Source of the DNA: Clytia hemisphaerica
Taxonomy: Eukaryota; Cnidaria; Hydrozoa; Leptothecata; Clytiidae
Reading direction: 5' to 3'
DNA length: 64,000 nucleotides
Assembly: GCA_902728285.1 (NCBI GenBank)
Contig: CACVBU010000821.1
Location: forward strand, 421,450 to 485,449
In this document: piece after piece, positions 10,760 through 20,278 of the stretch
How the letters are laid out: the number at the start of each line of letters is the position of its first letter
Numbering within the stretch: position 1 is the stretch's first letter
Position numbers and translations under genes: made by a program
The notes under the pieces: generated by a model
What the model was told of the DNA's origin: nothing
The model's database searches: none
What the model saw: only the letters and a program-made list of their open reading frames with translations

Positions 10760-11548
10760 AATAAAAAGAAGAAGACAACAAAATAACGTTGATAAAACGT
10801 TAATTACCCATGAATTCCAAAAAATGCTAAGTTTCAATGGGGAACAAATATTTTTTCTTCGGATTTTTTAAAAATTGTGCCCAAATAGGTGAGCTATTTA
10901 AAATTTTTGGAAAATCTTTCTGATTCAGTATACCTGAAATTATAGCTGTTTTTGTTTGAAAATTTCTGTTGAAAAAGGTCCTGATATACACTTTTTCTTT
11001 TATAAGGAACACCTTTATAAGGAACTTGAGGCTGGAAAAAGCTCTAAAAATAAGGAATTCTTAAGGAACTAACCAGGCTGAAATAAAATTTCAAACCTAA
11101 GAAACAGGAAACAGTAAGAAACTTTCTATTTTAAATTGATAGAATTAGCGAAACACTAAAAAAACACAAGAAATCTTTTAAAATTGTTGCACGTAAAACA
11201 AAAATTAGAAATAAAGTCTGTTGCAAAATGAGGAAGATAAGGAACAAATTAAGGAATATTCTTAAAGAGTAAGTTCTTATAAAAAAACGTGCATGGAAAA
11301 CAGAAGTTGTCTCGATAGGGTACATCTATAGCTGAGCTTTCTTAACCTACATTGATATTGGCATTTAGGGTTATGAGGTTTATGTACATACTATTCACAG
11401 GGTATTTACAATATAAAAACAAAAGAAATCTTAAAAAAAAACAGCACTTGATATTTACTGATATTTATTAAGTTCATCTTCAAAGTATAGGTTTATGTCG
11501 TTTATGCTATATTCGTGCGGATTGTGATCATTTTCATTTGTCTTGCTT
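10760..11548. repeat. Dispersed TTCTTATAAAAAA-type repeat, no gene
   Basis: AAGGAAC/TTAAGGAA words and the terminus-like GTTCTTATAAAAAAACGTG near 11272-11291 recur near 19090, 21128, 23150 and 47340. This points to an unclassified interspersed repeat. Confidence 0.35.
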
Positions 11549-11710
11549 TTATTTATAAAGTCTATTATCTTTAGGAGCGTGTGTCTTTGTTGTTGTGTAT
11601 GTGGTGTATGTTGGTCGATTTTGTATTGGATAGAGTTGGGGAAGTGGTGTCAATTGGTACAATGGAAGTTGTAATTGGTCTACAATGCGTTGAACTTGAT
11701 CTTGGTTCAT
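11549..11710 (-). CDS. Short Gln/Pro/Leu-rich ORF, 53 aa
   Basis: The ATG at 11710 (minus strand) opens a frame of 53 codons ending in TAA at 11549-11551. The first part is Gln/Leu/Pro-rich (QLQLPLYQLTPLPQLYPIQ) and the second is Thr/Tyr-rich. There is no recognised domain. It is listed because of its compositional likeness to 10476-10758; it could be chance. Confidence 0.2.
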   Translation of the reverse strand: MNQDQVQRIVDQLQLPLYQLTPLPQLYPIQNRPTYTTYTTTKTHAPKDNRLYK

Positions 11711-12125
11711 TTTTGTATTATTTACCTAAAGAGAGAAAATTTTTGCGAAATTCAATTTCATGGTTTTGTGTGCGTAGGGTGTGCCTATCGTGAAATTGAA
11801 TTCAGCGAATCACACTAAGCTCTAATTATTTTGAAGAACAAACCCCTTATTTTGAAGTTTTAATGATTGATTCAATTTTAGACCGAACATGCTCTCAACC
11901 GAGAATTTAAATTCTGTCTCATTTTTAAGTGCATGATGTCCAAGATATGCAAATAAATATAGAAAATAACTTTTTTACAGCAAACCATCAACTTCTCCAG
12001 TCTGAACAATATCTTTAAATGACGAGTTATTGAGAAATTTTACTATTCCCTATTCCTAGGTCGAATAGGGTGTGAGTCTGTTTTGGTGGACCGAAACATC
12101 CTCACACCGAACTCTCGTCAAATAA
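11711..12125. other. No gene recognised
   Basis: AT-rich spacer. The part near 12060-12125 may be the 3' untranslated end of the LINE fragment on the minus strand. Confidence 0.35.
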
Positions 12126-12571
12126 ATAGAATAAAAACCTGGGTAACCCAGTCCCTCGTAAATAATATTAAATAATATCAATCTATCACATTTCCATTAA
12201 CGTTTTCTTTGCAACGCGAGATTGCAAAATCTATCAAGAGTGACATTTTCATTTTCAATAATCAAATCAACCAACGACTTAACGGAGCGCCCTCTCCTTG
12301 TATATATGTCATCATTGAACGTGAGCTTTTTCACATTTCTGTGAACATTCATGCGAATAACATGTGCCAAGTAACTACGTTGCTGATTTCTAATAAAAAC
12401 ACTAACATCTTTCGTACCACATATTTCATGTAAACGAACATTGTTCAATACCATACGAAAATCATTCTCCTTTTCGTTAACATGCTTCATACCATTACGA
12501 ACCATACGCCTCAAAAACATGCGATAGGTATATGTGAAGAAAAGAATTATGCTGAAGGATGGGGTTCTCAC
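12126..12571 (-). pseudogene. LINE 3' fragment (C-terminal end of the retrotransposon polyprotein)
   Basis: The minus-strand frame resembles the extreme C-terminus of RTE-like LINE proteins. It has a Q-Q-R-SYLAHVIRM motif, parallel to RQLRWAGHVVRM in the intact LINE at 31-34 kb. A basic GRSVKSL-type segment and a D-R-F-CNLAL ending follow, parallel to W-NLAMDR in the intact copy. Endonuclease and RT domains are absent, so the copy is 5'-truncated, as is usual for target-primed insertion. Downstream on the minus strand lie an AT-rich tail and a TTATTCTATTTATTT-like end. It is diverged from the intact copy and so represents another family. Confidence 0.6.
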
Positions 12572-13957
12572 TCTCTTTTCAAAATAACAACCAGTAAAAT
12601 TTTGTTGAGGCTCGGCTGCTAGCCAGTGGAACGATCTTCGACGTCAAGGGGGGCGAACGAAAAAAAAAGGGGGAAGGAAAAAAAAGGGGGACGAGAAAGT
12701 TTGCACATCTATGCAAAAATGAGATAAAAATCAGCCCGTTGTCAGCTGATTTCGTGCTGATTTTTATTGTAAAATAGACTTTTGATACCCCTGTCTCAAT
12801 TTTCACTGATTTTAAGATCTTTTATGAAGAAATAGCTGTTTAGCCCATATTCAAACCTTTTAATTGAAAAAATACCTTTAAAAACGTTTGTTTGGTCAGT
12901 ATCTTCGCCAAGTTTTTTTTTGTTTGATAAATGAGTGCATTTAGCATTACCCCAGACTGAGAATTGAACTCAGTTGAAACTACCAAGCTAGGGTTGTTGT
13001 TGTTGTTAAAAAATGAGTGAACAAGAACAAAAAGCGTGTAGTTCAGTGAATTTCGAGAGCTAGCCCTTTTAGACATTTCTAACTTGACAAAATGGTAATC
13101 TAGCTCTGGAAAAATAGTAACCATACACGCTTTTTTAATGAGAATGATAGAGTACTTTGTACTTCCAGGGCCGAGCTTCGTTTGTTGTCATCACTAGAAA
13201 AAAGTTTAAAATTCTTCAGTTCTCGAGCCTGTGTTTATTGCTGAACCCATTGTTGACTGGTTTTCTTACATTTGGTTAGGGTCATAGAGGTGATGCAGGT
13301 GGTACACCTAATAAACTACCTAAAATTTTGGGTCTTAAAGCTGGCGGTATAATTTGAAGCTCGTTCATAGGTTCATAGCATAGTTTTTTGGATAGCTCAG
13401 AGTCTCCTCTTTGTTCACCAAATTTAATGACTATTAGTTCACTCGTTAATAAGATAAAAAAACCCGTCAATATCTCTATAATTTTGGTAGTTTTTTATCT
13501 TTAAACTCCGAATTTCGGTGAAAAGACTAATTTTTGAAATCTTTTCTATTGGATCACAAAGATAAATACTGTTCTGGCAATTTAGACCAAAAATGAGGAT
13601 TTCAAGTTCAAGCCTTACAATAGGGCTTTACCCTCTTATATAGACCTTGTCGGTATATGCCGACATCGGTAGGTAAAGGGTTTAAGGGGGGAATTGTAAT
13701 CTTTTAAAATTCAGATTTTGAAATTTTTGGGACCCTTTCAGAACGTAGATCGGTTTTTTGTGACCCTTATTTGCCTAAATACCCTAGCCTTTCTTGGCAT
13801 TTTTAGCTACGAGTGAACTAAAAACCACCAAATTTGGTCCTGATTTACTAAATTTTGTCATCTAGCGAGTCGATGTGAAGTTTACTACCCTCAATCCCTC
13901 CATCAATCCAGTCAGGTCAGCGCAGTCTCAATATGTTCTTATTTTATCCTTATTTTC
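12572..13957. other. No gene recognised
   Basis: Mostly unique AT-rich sequence. GAGCTTCGTTTGTTGTCATC near 13175 recurs near 21032 (GAGCTTCGTTTGTCGTCATC), a hint of a dispersed repeat. The stretch at 13620-13790 has CCCTTTA/GACCCTT words reminiscent of the G-rich MITEs. No coding frame is convincing. Confidence 0.4.
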
Positions 13958-14144
13958 GTGTCTGATATATGTAGGTATATCAGAGTTTAGATACATCAGT
14001 TTGTTTTGATTTGTGTCTGCCCTGTTGGGCTCAGATTTCCCATTTAGCCTCTCTTTCAGACTCCCATACATATAGCAGAACAGGGTACCTGGCCAGTCCT
14101 TTTCAGTTCTTCATTTTGCTGTACTGCTGTTTTTATAATTTGCT
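13958..14144 (+). repeat. Split direct repeat A1
   Basis: Starts GTGTCTGATATATGTAGG and matches A2 at a constant offset of 4428 bp over 187 bp. Confidence 0.9.
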
Positions 14145-14216
14145 AACTTTATCAACTACTATCATCACAATCTTACTGATTTTAATTGCTGCTAATTCTT
14201 AACTGTATCCATCAAT

Positions 14217-15575
14217 ATGTCTTCCACTGAACTGTCACCAAAGTCTACTGAATCCAGATCTGCCAGAGCTTCAAAATGCCCTGGATGTCACATTGAAAGA
14301 GTAAGACATGATTTTGGCATACCTGGACCAAATTGCTCAGGGATGTCAGCCTCACCACCGAACGTTACGCCTGAATCCAGTCCAAAAACAAGGGATTCAC
14401 GGCAGCTACAACGAAGATCTGCCATTTTGGATGAGCGAAGTGGACTTCCTGCCGCCCATAGCCAAATTGATATGCTAAGGGAAGAACTATCCTTATTGGA
14501 AAACGAGGAACAAACCCTCAGACATGATATCGAGGAGGAAGAAAAAAGGTTGGCCGAAGAAATTGAAAGCAAACGACTGGCAATTCTTCGTTTGAGAGCC
14601 AGTAGACAAGCTGCACCCTCTCGAGTTTCAACCGCCCAATCTTCAAACGCCCTCCCTTCTTCATCAGCTCCACCATTAGCGCCCATATCAACCGCCCGCC
14701 AAGGAATCCCCGAACGTCTATTGGATTGGATCAAGCATTCCTTCGGATTCCCCAAACTACAACAACATCCGTCCTTCCGCACATCGTTTCGTCTGCTGTA
14801 AACCCTTCACCTTTAGTGGGAACCCAACAGAATCTCGATTTACAATCCACTCTCCATCCTCGACGTCCAGCAATCAACCAAAGCGAGATCCTGCTACGTC
14901 CAACAAGAACGAATGATCCAAGCAACTCGTGGTAAGCCTCTTCGTATAGTTGATTTTGTTTCGAGGCTACGTCCTTCAGAAGAAGAAAAAGTGTTTGCAA
15001 GTGATAATAATTGTGTTCTAAAACTTTCTCTGCAAGATACAAAACCGAAACTGTCGTCTGTTACAGTAGAACAATTTAACATAGCTAACCTTAGAATTTT
15101 TTATGAACTTTTGTTTTCAAGTAAGCTTCCCTCCATGCAGGAGATTAGGGAATACCTTGCCTACTCTGTGAAGGTTCTTGAACTGGCGACTAAATACTCG
15201 TGGCAGTCGGTGCTGCATTATGATGATGAATTTCGAGTTTTGCAGCACACATATGGCTACCCATGGAGTACTGATCATAGTCACCTACACGAAGTTCTTC
15301 TTATTCCGCGCTGGGCTGCGAAATCTACTGCGTCAGGGGCTGGGTATAACTCATCGTATAACCCCGGCGAGTCGGGCAACTTGAAATCCTTCATTGTTGC
15401 ACGCCTTCCAAACGGGGAAGAAATATGCAGGTTGTACAACAGCAAAAAAGGTTGTCAAAGGTCCCCTTGTAAGTACTCCCATGTTTGCAACCGGAAAGTT
15501 GGTTCGCAGGCCTGTGGGAAGAATCACCAAGGGTGCCTTCACTCGTCTTTAGAGGTAGGTCCTCCGGGCCAATGA
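14217..15575 (+). pseudogene. Gag-like ORF1 region of the Ngaro/PAT element (disrupted)
   Basis: The ATG at 14217 opens 194 codons: a CPGC motif near residue 22, a Ser/Pro-rich linker, and a Glu-rich coiled coil (about residues 85-130) that may mediate multimerisation. The frame stops at 14801. Coding potential then moves to another frame (14726-14935) and back to the first (14913-15575). The last part ends with a Cys/His cluster (C-x8-C-x4-C-x3-H-x-C then C-x4-H) of the kind used for RNA binding in gag proteins. An unrecognised intron could explain the break, but indels are simpler. A single TGA (15573-15575) separates this frame from the RT frame, with no phase change. Confidence 0.7.
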
Positions 15576-17225
15576 CCTCTTTCTCCGTTGTCTTTGTCTT
15601 CATCTCCGCTTGTCCTTTCTGTTTGGGAGAGGGAACTTAGGGATGATCCAGATCGGGCCTTCATTCTCGAAGGGGTCGAGAATGGATTTCAGCTCTTGCC
15701 CTCAGATTCTTCTATCACTCCAGCGGAGATGGAGAACTATTCTTCTGCCACCGGTCCAATCTTTAAAGAGAAAGTTGACAAAGCTATCCTCAAGGAGATT
15801 GTGGCCGGTAATTATGTTGCTGTTAATTCTAAGCCATCAATTGTCAGTGCACTTGGAGCTGTTCCAAAGCCAGATTCTGATGACATTCGCATTATTCATG
15901 ACTGTTCAATGCCTCCGGGCAAAGGAGTTAACTCCTACATTTCTGTTGAAAAGCAGTCCTTTCAATCCCTAAATGATGCCACCAAACTGATAGGGAAGGA
16001 CTATTTTATTGCCAAAGTTGACCTTCGTCGTGCTTACAGGTCTGTTCCTGTACACCCGGCCAACCATGATGCTCTAGGGTTAAAGTGGAAGTTCACAGGA
16101 GATGATCACTTTACCTACTTTGTTGATACTCGCTTACCCTTTGGGGGCAGTAGTGCCCCCGGTATATTCCATCGCCTTACTCAATCGGTTCGCCGCATGA
16201 TGTCCTGCCGTGGTTTCAAGGATGTGGTTGTCTATCTTGATGATTTTCTTGTAATCGGGAAAACCAAAGAGGAGTGTGAGGCAGCTTATATGACCTTACG
16301 TAGCCTCTTATTGGAGCTGGGATTTACAATCAGCCCCTCCAAACTAGTACCCCCTTGTCAGAAATTAGTATTCTTGGGAGTAGAGATTGATACGGTTAAG
16401 TTAACCCTTTCTCTCTCCGAAAAGAAACTTGCAGACCTCAAGGTTTTCTTGCAGTCCTTTCGATCAAAAACGAGGACTACCAAAAGACAACTCCAGCAGT
16501 TAGCCGGACGCTTAAATTGGGCCTGTAAGGTTGTCTTTGGTGGTAGGACATTTCTTCGTAGGATCCTGGACTTGATGAACACTCTGCCGAAGCAATCTGC
16601 AAAGTGTCGTCTTAGTGGGGAGTTTCTCAAGGATATTGATTGGTGGCTTCAGTTCTTGGAGGTCTTCAATGGGTTCTGTCGTTTTCATGACCCCCGCCCG
16701 GTTGTTGACCTACATACTGATGCATGCTCTACGGGTATCGGAGCTGAGTTTCAAGGAGATTGGTTCTACTCCAACCTCCTGGTTGACTACCCACCCTTTT
16801 CTGGTTCTCACATCAATTACAAGGAGGCCTTATGTGTTGTCCTTGCCCTGAAACGATGGGCTCCCCTTCTTCAGAATAAGGTGGTCCACGTTCACTGCGA
16901 CAACACAGCAGCGGTAGCAATGTTGAACAAAGGTACCACTAAGGATCCAGACATGATGTCCCACCTGAGAGATGCCTTTTGGCTCTCAGCTACTTTCAAC
17001 TTTAGTATCAAGGTGTTTCATGTTCCTGGTAAACTTAATGTCCTTGCGGACCACATTTCACGTCTCCACTTTCCCTGTCACCTTCAGGCCTTTGCTCAAC
17101 ATTTGCTCTACTGGTACGGTCCTAACTCTGTGAACCTTGCAGCATTGGGGCACATGTCCCCTTGCTCGTTTTTCTTTTTGGTGGGGCTGCTTCACTCTAG
17201 CCTCTGCTTCTCATCTGTTTTTTAG
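15576..17225 (+). CDS. Reverse transcriptase-RNase H of the Ngaro/PAT element
   Basis: One open frame of about 545 codons. RT motifs appear in order: IIHDCS near residue 103, VDLRRAYRSV near 143, LPFGGSSAPGIFH near 183, and the catalytic YLDDFLVIG near 215, then FLGVEID near 263. An RNase H domain follows with DLHTDACSTGIGAEF (near 373), an E in NYKEAL, HCDNTAAV (near 437) and a closing ADHISRL. No ATG precedes the first RT motifs in a good position, and the frame is continuous with the gag-like frame except for one TGA. Expression as a readthrough fusion or from an unseen start is possible. It copies element RNA into DNA; the recombinase downstream would integrate the circular product. Confidence 0.9.
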   Translation, partial: PLSPLSLSSSPLVLSVWERELRDDPDRAFILEGVENGFQLLPSDSSITPAEMENYSSATGPIFKEKVDKAILKEIVAGNYVAVNSKPSIVSALGAVPKPDSDDIRIIHDCSMPPGKGVNSYISVEKQSFQSLNDATKLIGKDYFIAKVDLRRAYRSVPVHPANHDALGLKWKFTGDDHFTYFVDTRLPFGGSSAPGIFHRLTQSVRRMMSCRGFKDVVVYLDDFLVIGKTKEECEAAYMTLRSLLLELGFTISPSKLVPPCQKLVFLGVEIDTVKLTLSLSEKKLADLKVFLQSFRSKTRTTKRQLQQLAGRLNWACKVVFGGRTFLRRILDLMNTLPKQSAKCRLSGEFLKDIDWWLQFLEVFNGFCRFHDPRPVVDLHTDACSTGIGAEFQGDWFYSNLLVDYPPFSGSHINYKEALCVVLALKRWAPLLQNKVVHVHCDNTAAVAMLNKGTTKDPDMMSHLRDAFWLSATFNFSIKVFHVPGKLNVLADHISRLHFPCHLQAFAQHLLYWYGPNSVNLAALGHMSPCSFFFLVGLLHSSLCFSSVF

Positions 17226-17260
17226 GGCGAGACATCGCGTCTTCGCTCCTGAACGATGTT

Positions 17261-18204
17261 TTGTTTTATCGACAGGCTACATTAGCCCCCAATACACACA
17301 AGGCCTATCGTACTCACCGTAAGACCTACCTCCGTTTTTGCTCCATGCTGGACATCTCACCCGCTCCTGTTTCTACAGTGCATCTTTGTTTGTATGCTGC
17401 CTACTTGGCTCGTTTTTTGTTGCCCCAGTCAGTTTGCGTCTACATTAGTTATGTTGGCCTACTCCACAAGGACTATGGTTTGGTTAATCCCTTGGCAGAT
17501 AATTGGTTTTTGAGCTCGGTTCTCAAAGGTATCAAACGCACCAAGGGATCCCCTCCAGTGCCTAGACTTTCTATTACGACTGATATTCTTTACCGTATCC
17601 GGCAGCATTTGGAACTTTCTGACAGCAAGCACGCTTCTTTTTGGGCTATTTGCCTTGTTTCGTTTTTTGGTTTGTTTAGGAAGAGTCACCTCCTCTCTCC
17701 CATCAGGATTTTTCCCCAGCTACCTTTCTTGTCAGGTCTGACTTCACCCTGGGTCCTTCTACAGTTTACATCAGGGTCAGGTGGAGCAAGACTATGCAGC
17801 TGGGTCAACGTACTGTTACTATACCCTTGGTTGCCATGTCTTCTCCCCTTTGTCCTGTTTCGGCTGTGAACCACGCTTTTCAGTTGACCCCTGGGGCGGG
17901 ACCCCAAGCTCAGGCCTTTTGTTGGAGGGACTCGTTTTATGGCTCAAATAGGATTTTCACCTACAGAGACTTCATGCTTTCTCTCCGCAACCATCTCTCC
18001 AACATTGGCTTTTCCTCGTCTCAGTACGGCTCACATTCCTTTCGGCGTGGAGGAGCCTCTTTTGCATTAGAGGCTGGGATCCCACTTGACACGATTGCAG
18101 TGATGGGTGACTGGAAATCAGATGCTATCTATCTGTACCTCCACATGCCTCTGTCGCAGCGCTTGCATGCCCAGCGCACGCTCTCAGATTTTCTCTCTTC
18201 TTAG
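17261..18204 (+). pseudogene. Tyrosine recombinase of the Ngaro/PAT element (one frameshift)
   Basis: The first frame carries the N-terminal core-binding-like part and the first catalytic Arg in FGLFRKSHL (about 17665). Near 17695 the reading frame shifts; the rest lies in the frame ending at 18204. It contains HSFRRGGASF (the HxxR motif) at about 18030 and GDWKSDAIYLYL with the Trp/His-position residue and the catalytic Tyr near 18130. All catalytic residues are present, so a single indel separates this copy from an intact gene. It lies about 35 bp past the RT-RNase H stop, overlapping the expected region for this order. Confidence 0.85.
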
Positions 18205-18257
18205 TCTTTCATCCTGTATATATCTATTTTCTTTTACACTACACACTTGGATTTGGA

Positions 18258-18384
18258 CCTTTTATTTTCGTAGTCTATTCCTATTTTACGTGTGCACTAT
18301 TTTTCGAAGAACTGATATGATCACTGATATGCCATGTCTCTGTTCAACCCCTTTGGTTCCCCTCGGGAGGACTGTTTGTGTTTA
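18258..18384 (+). repeat. Split direct repeat B1
   Basis: Starts CCTTTTATTTTCGTAG and ends GTTTGTGTTTA; matches B2 at a constant 565-bp offset. B1 directly abuts A2. Confidence 0.9.
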
Positions 18385-18385
18385 A

Positions 18386-18572
18386 GTGTCTGATATATGT
18401 AGGTATATCAGAGTTTAGATACATCAGTTTGTTTTGATTTGTGTCTGCCCTGTTGGGCTCAGATTTCCCATTTAGCCTCTCTTTCAGACTCCCATACATA
18501 TAGCAGAACAGGGTACCTGGCCAGTCCTTTTCAGTTCTTCATTTTGCTGTACTGCTGTTTTTATAATTTGCT
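18386..18572 (+). repeat. Split direct repeat A2
   Basis: A 187-bp copy of A1. The sequence beyond it (from 18573) is unrelated to the sequence beyond A1, which fixes the repeat end. Confidence 0.9.
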
Positions 18573-18822
18573 CCACCAGCCCTCCCCATCAACTACATGG
18601 GGGAAAGCTTTATACGATTTACTTATAACACATATTTATCCAATATTCATATTAGGCATATTATATTCTAGTTTGGCTTTATGCTACTTCCTGTATTTAG
18701 TTCATTACATATGTTTTGCTTTTATACGTTCATTGTCATGAAATTTATTTGATTAGGTATATTCAATGTTATATGTTTGTGTTTTTTATTGTCATTTATG
18801 ATTATTCTTGTCACAGTGTTTT

Positions 18823-18949
18823 CCTTTTATTTTCGTAGTCTATTCCTATTTTACGTGTGCACTATTTTTCGAAGAACTGATATGATCACTGATATGCCAT
18901 GTCTCTGTTCAACCCCTTTGGTTCCCCTCGGGAGGACTGTTTGTGTTTA
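18823..18949 (+). repeat. Split direct repeat B2, right end of the element
   Basis: A copy of B1. After GTTTGTGTTTA the sequence becomes unrelated, marking the element terminus. Confidence 0.9.
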
Positions 18950-19378
18950 AAAGCTATTTTAGGACAATTTTTGCTTTGTATCTAATCCTAGTTTTCACAA
19001 AAAAGCAAAAAAGGCCTTCCAAATCTTGGGACTGTTCTTAACTTGTTCTTAACTTTTGGCCATTTTAAGGCCTCATTGTTCTTATAAAATCGTTCTTATA
19101 TAAAAAGGAATGTTTTCCAACCTACAGCGTTATAAACTCGTGCAGCAAGATAAATGAATTTTATCCCGAAATTGTGTATTTGAACTAGTGAACATGTGTG
19201 AAAAATGCGACTGTTGACTTAACGTACAACTGACACGGGTTTGGAAAAGTATTTTTGGTTGGTAAACAGAGCAGGCACATTTTCCTGCTTTCTTACTCCC
19301 ACTATGAAGGAGTGTCAATTATAAAACACTCGTTCGTAGAGATAAAATGCTATTATAAAATGGCGCGATGTGAAATCA
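18950..19378. other. Spacer and putative promoter region of the F-box gene
   Basis: No coding sequence. TATAAAA-like words occur near 19320 and 19354. TTCTTATATAAAAAGG near 19095 is a copy of the dispersed TTCTTATAAAA repeat. Confidence 0.35.
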
Positions 19379-20278
19379 ATGGCTACAGTCAAAATGAACA
19401 CTCTTCCGGAAAGCATTATCTTACAAATCTTTTCTTTTTGCGAACCGAAGGAGATTTTTGAGAGTATTTCTAAAGTTTGCACCAGATGGTATCATTTATC
19501 AAATGACCGTTCTTTGTTGTTAAGACTGAAAAGTCTATCTGCACTCGATGGAGACAAAGCTGTGTTCGACTTTGTTAGAAGACACGAAGGAGCGTGGATC
19601 GTTTCAATAGAAGTTGATAGTCGTAGATTCCTTGGTAAGCCTTGCACAAATCATGGTATTTCTTTTCTCTGCTCAAACTGTCCCAATCTCCGAAGGCTTA
19701 TTTTGTGCGATACACAAGTGGATGATGTTGGACTCCAAATGATTGGAAAGTTTTGTCATTCCTTAAAACATTTGAGAATTAGAGTAAAGGAACCATGTGA
19801 GACTGGTATCAAGCTATTATTAGAAAAATGCACTAAATTACGTGAAATAATGCTCAACAAAATGGAGCTGAGAGGGATATGTTATAATACTAGGGTAACA
19901 GCTTTGTGTGTGGCACCATGTGCACGGTTTCTTCAAATTTTGTCAATCAAACGATGGAACATTGTGGACCAAGATTTAGAAAGAATCTCCGATAGTATGG
20001 ATTCCTTGAGAGAACTTTGGGTGGATGGCTGTATGTACTTGACAAGCTATGGAATTTTTAAGTCAATTCCCCGTTTTAAACACTTGCATTGTTTGAACGT
20101 GGTAAACACAAGGTGCATCCAAACGGACTCAGAGCTTGCACGTCTTGCTTTAGTTTTACCTAAAGAGTTCACGCGTCTCATGTTGAGCCCAAGACCTCGA
20201 CAAATCACAGATGCTGGCAAACGCAGATTTAGAGAACTCTTACCTGAATGTGATCTTCTCTCATCTTTCATCAGTTGA
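19379..20278 (+). CDS. F-box/leucine-rich-repeat protein, single exon
   Basis: An uninterrupted frame of 299 codons from ATG 19379. The N-terminal F-box (about residues 6-52) has LPESIILQIFSF, then V-C-RWYHLSNDRSL, the surface that binds SKP1. Degenerate leucine-rich repeats follow, with CPNLRRLILCDTQVDD, FCHSLKHLRI, CTKLREIML and MDSLRELWVDGC. This is the FBXL arrangement: an SCF ubiquitin-ligase receptor whose LRRs bind substrate. At about 300 aa it is shorter than many FBXL proteins. It has no introns, which suggests a retrogene or a member of a lineage-expanded family. It is the one intact non-transposon gene recognised here, lying 430 bp past the Ngaro/PAT element. An in-frame GTG just upstream (19370) is not needed. 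The substrate is unknown. Confidence 0.8.
   Translation: MATVKMNTLPESIILQIFSFCEPKEIFESISKVCTRWYHLSNDRSLLLRLKSLSALDGDKAVFDFVRRHEGAWIVSIEVDSRRFLGKPCTNHGISFLCSNCPNLRRLILCDTQVDDVGLQMIGKFCHSLKHLRIRVKEPCETGIKLLLEKCTKLREIMLNKMELRGICYNTRVTALCVAPCARFLQILSIKRWNIVDQDLERISDSMDSLRELWVDGCMYLTSYGIFKSIPRFKHLHCLNVVNTRCIQTDSELARLALVLPKEFTRLMLSPRPRQITDAGKRRFRELLPECDLLSSFIS

Larger units (their letters stand above)
13958..18949 (+). mobile_element. Ngaro/PAT-type tyrosine-recombinase (DIRS-order) retrotransposon
   Basis: The element has split direct repeats in the order A1-coding-B1-A2-B2. A is a 187-bp repeat (13958-14144, 18386-18572) and B a 127-bp repeat (18258-18384, 18823-18949). This terminal arrangement is known from PAT/Ngaro-type members of the DIRS order and differs from the inverted repeats of DIRS1. 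The coding order is gag-like with a Cys/His cluster, then RT plus RNase H, then tyrosine recombinase. There is no aspartic protease or DDE integrase, as expected. The repeats look almost identical between copies, which points to a fairly recent insertion. At least two reading-frame breaks (gag-like and recombinase) show this copy is probably inactive. Confidence 0.9.

Noticed and set aside
14288-14782. Minus-strand 164-codon frame
   Set aside because: Antisense shadow of the gag-like ORF, sharing its codon bias.
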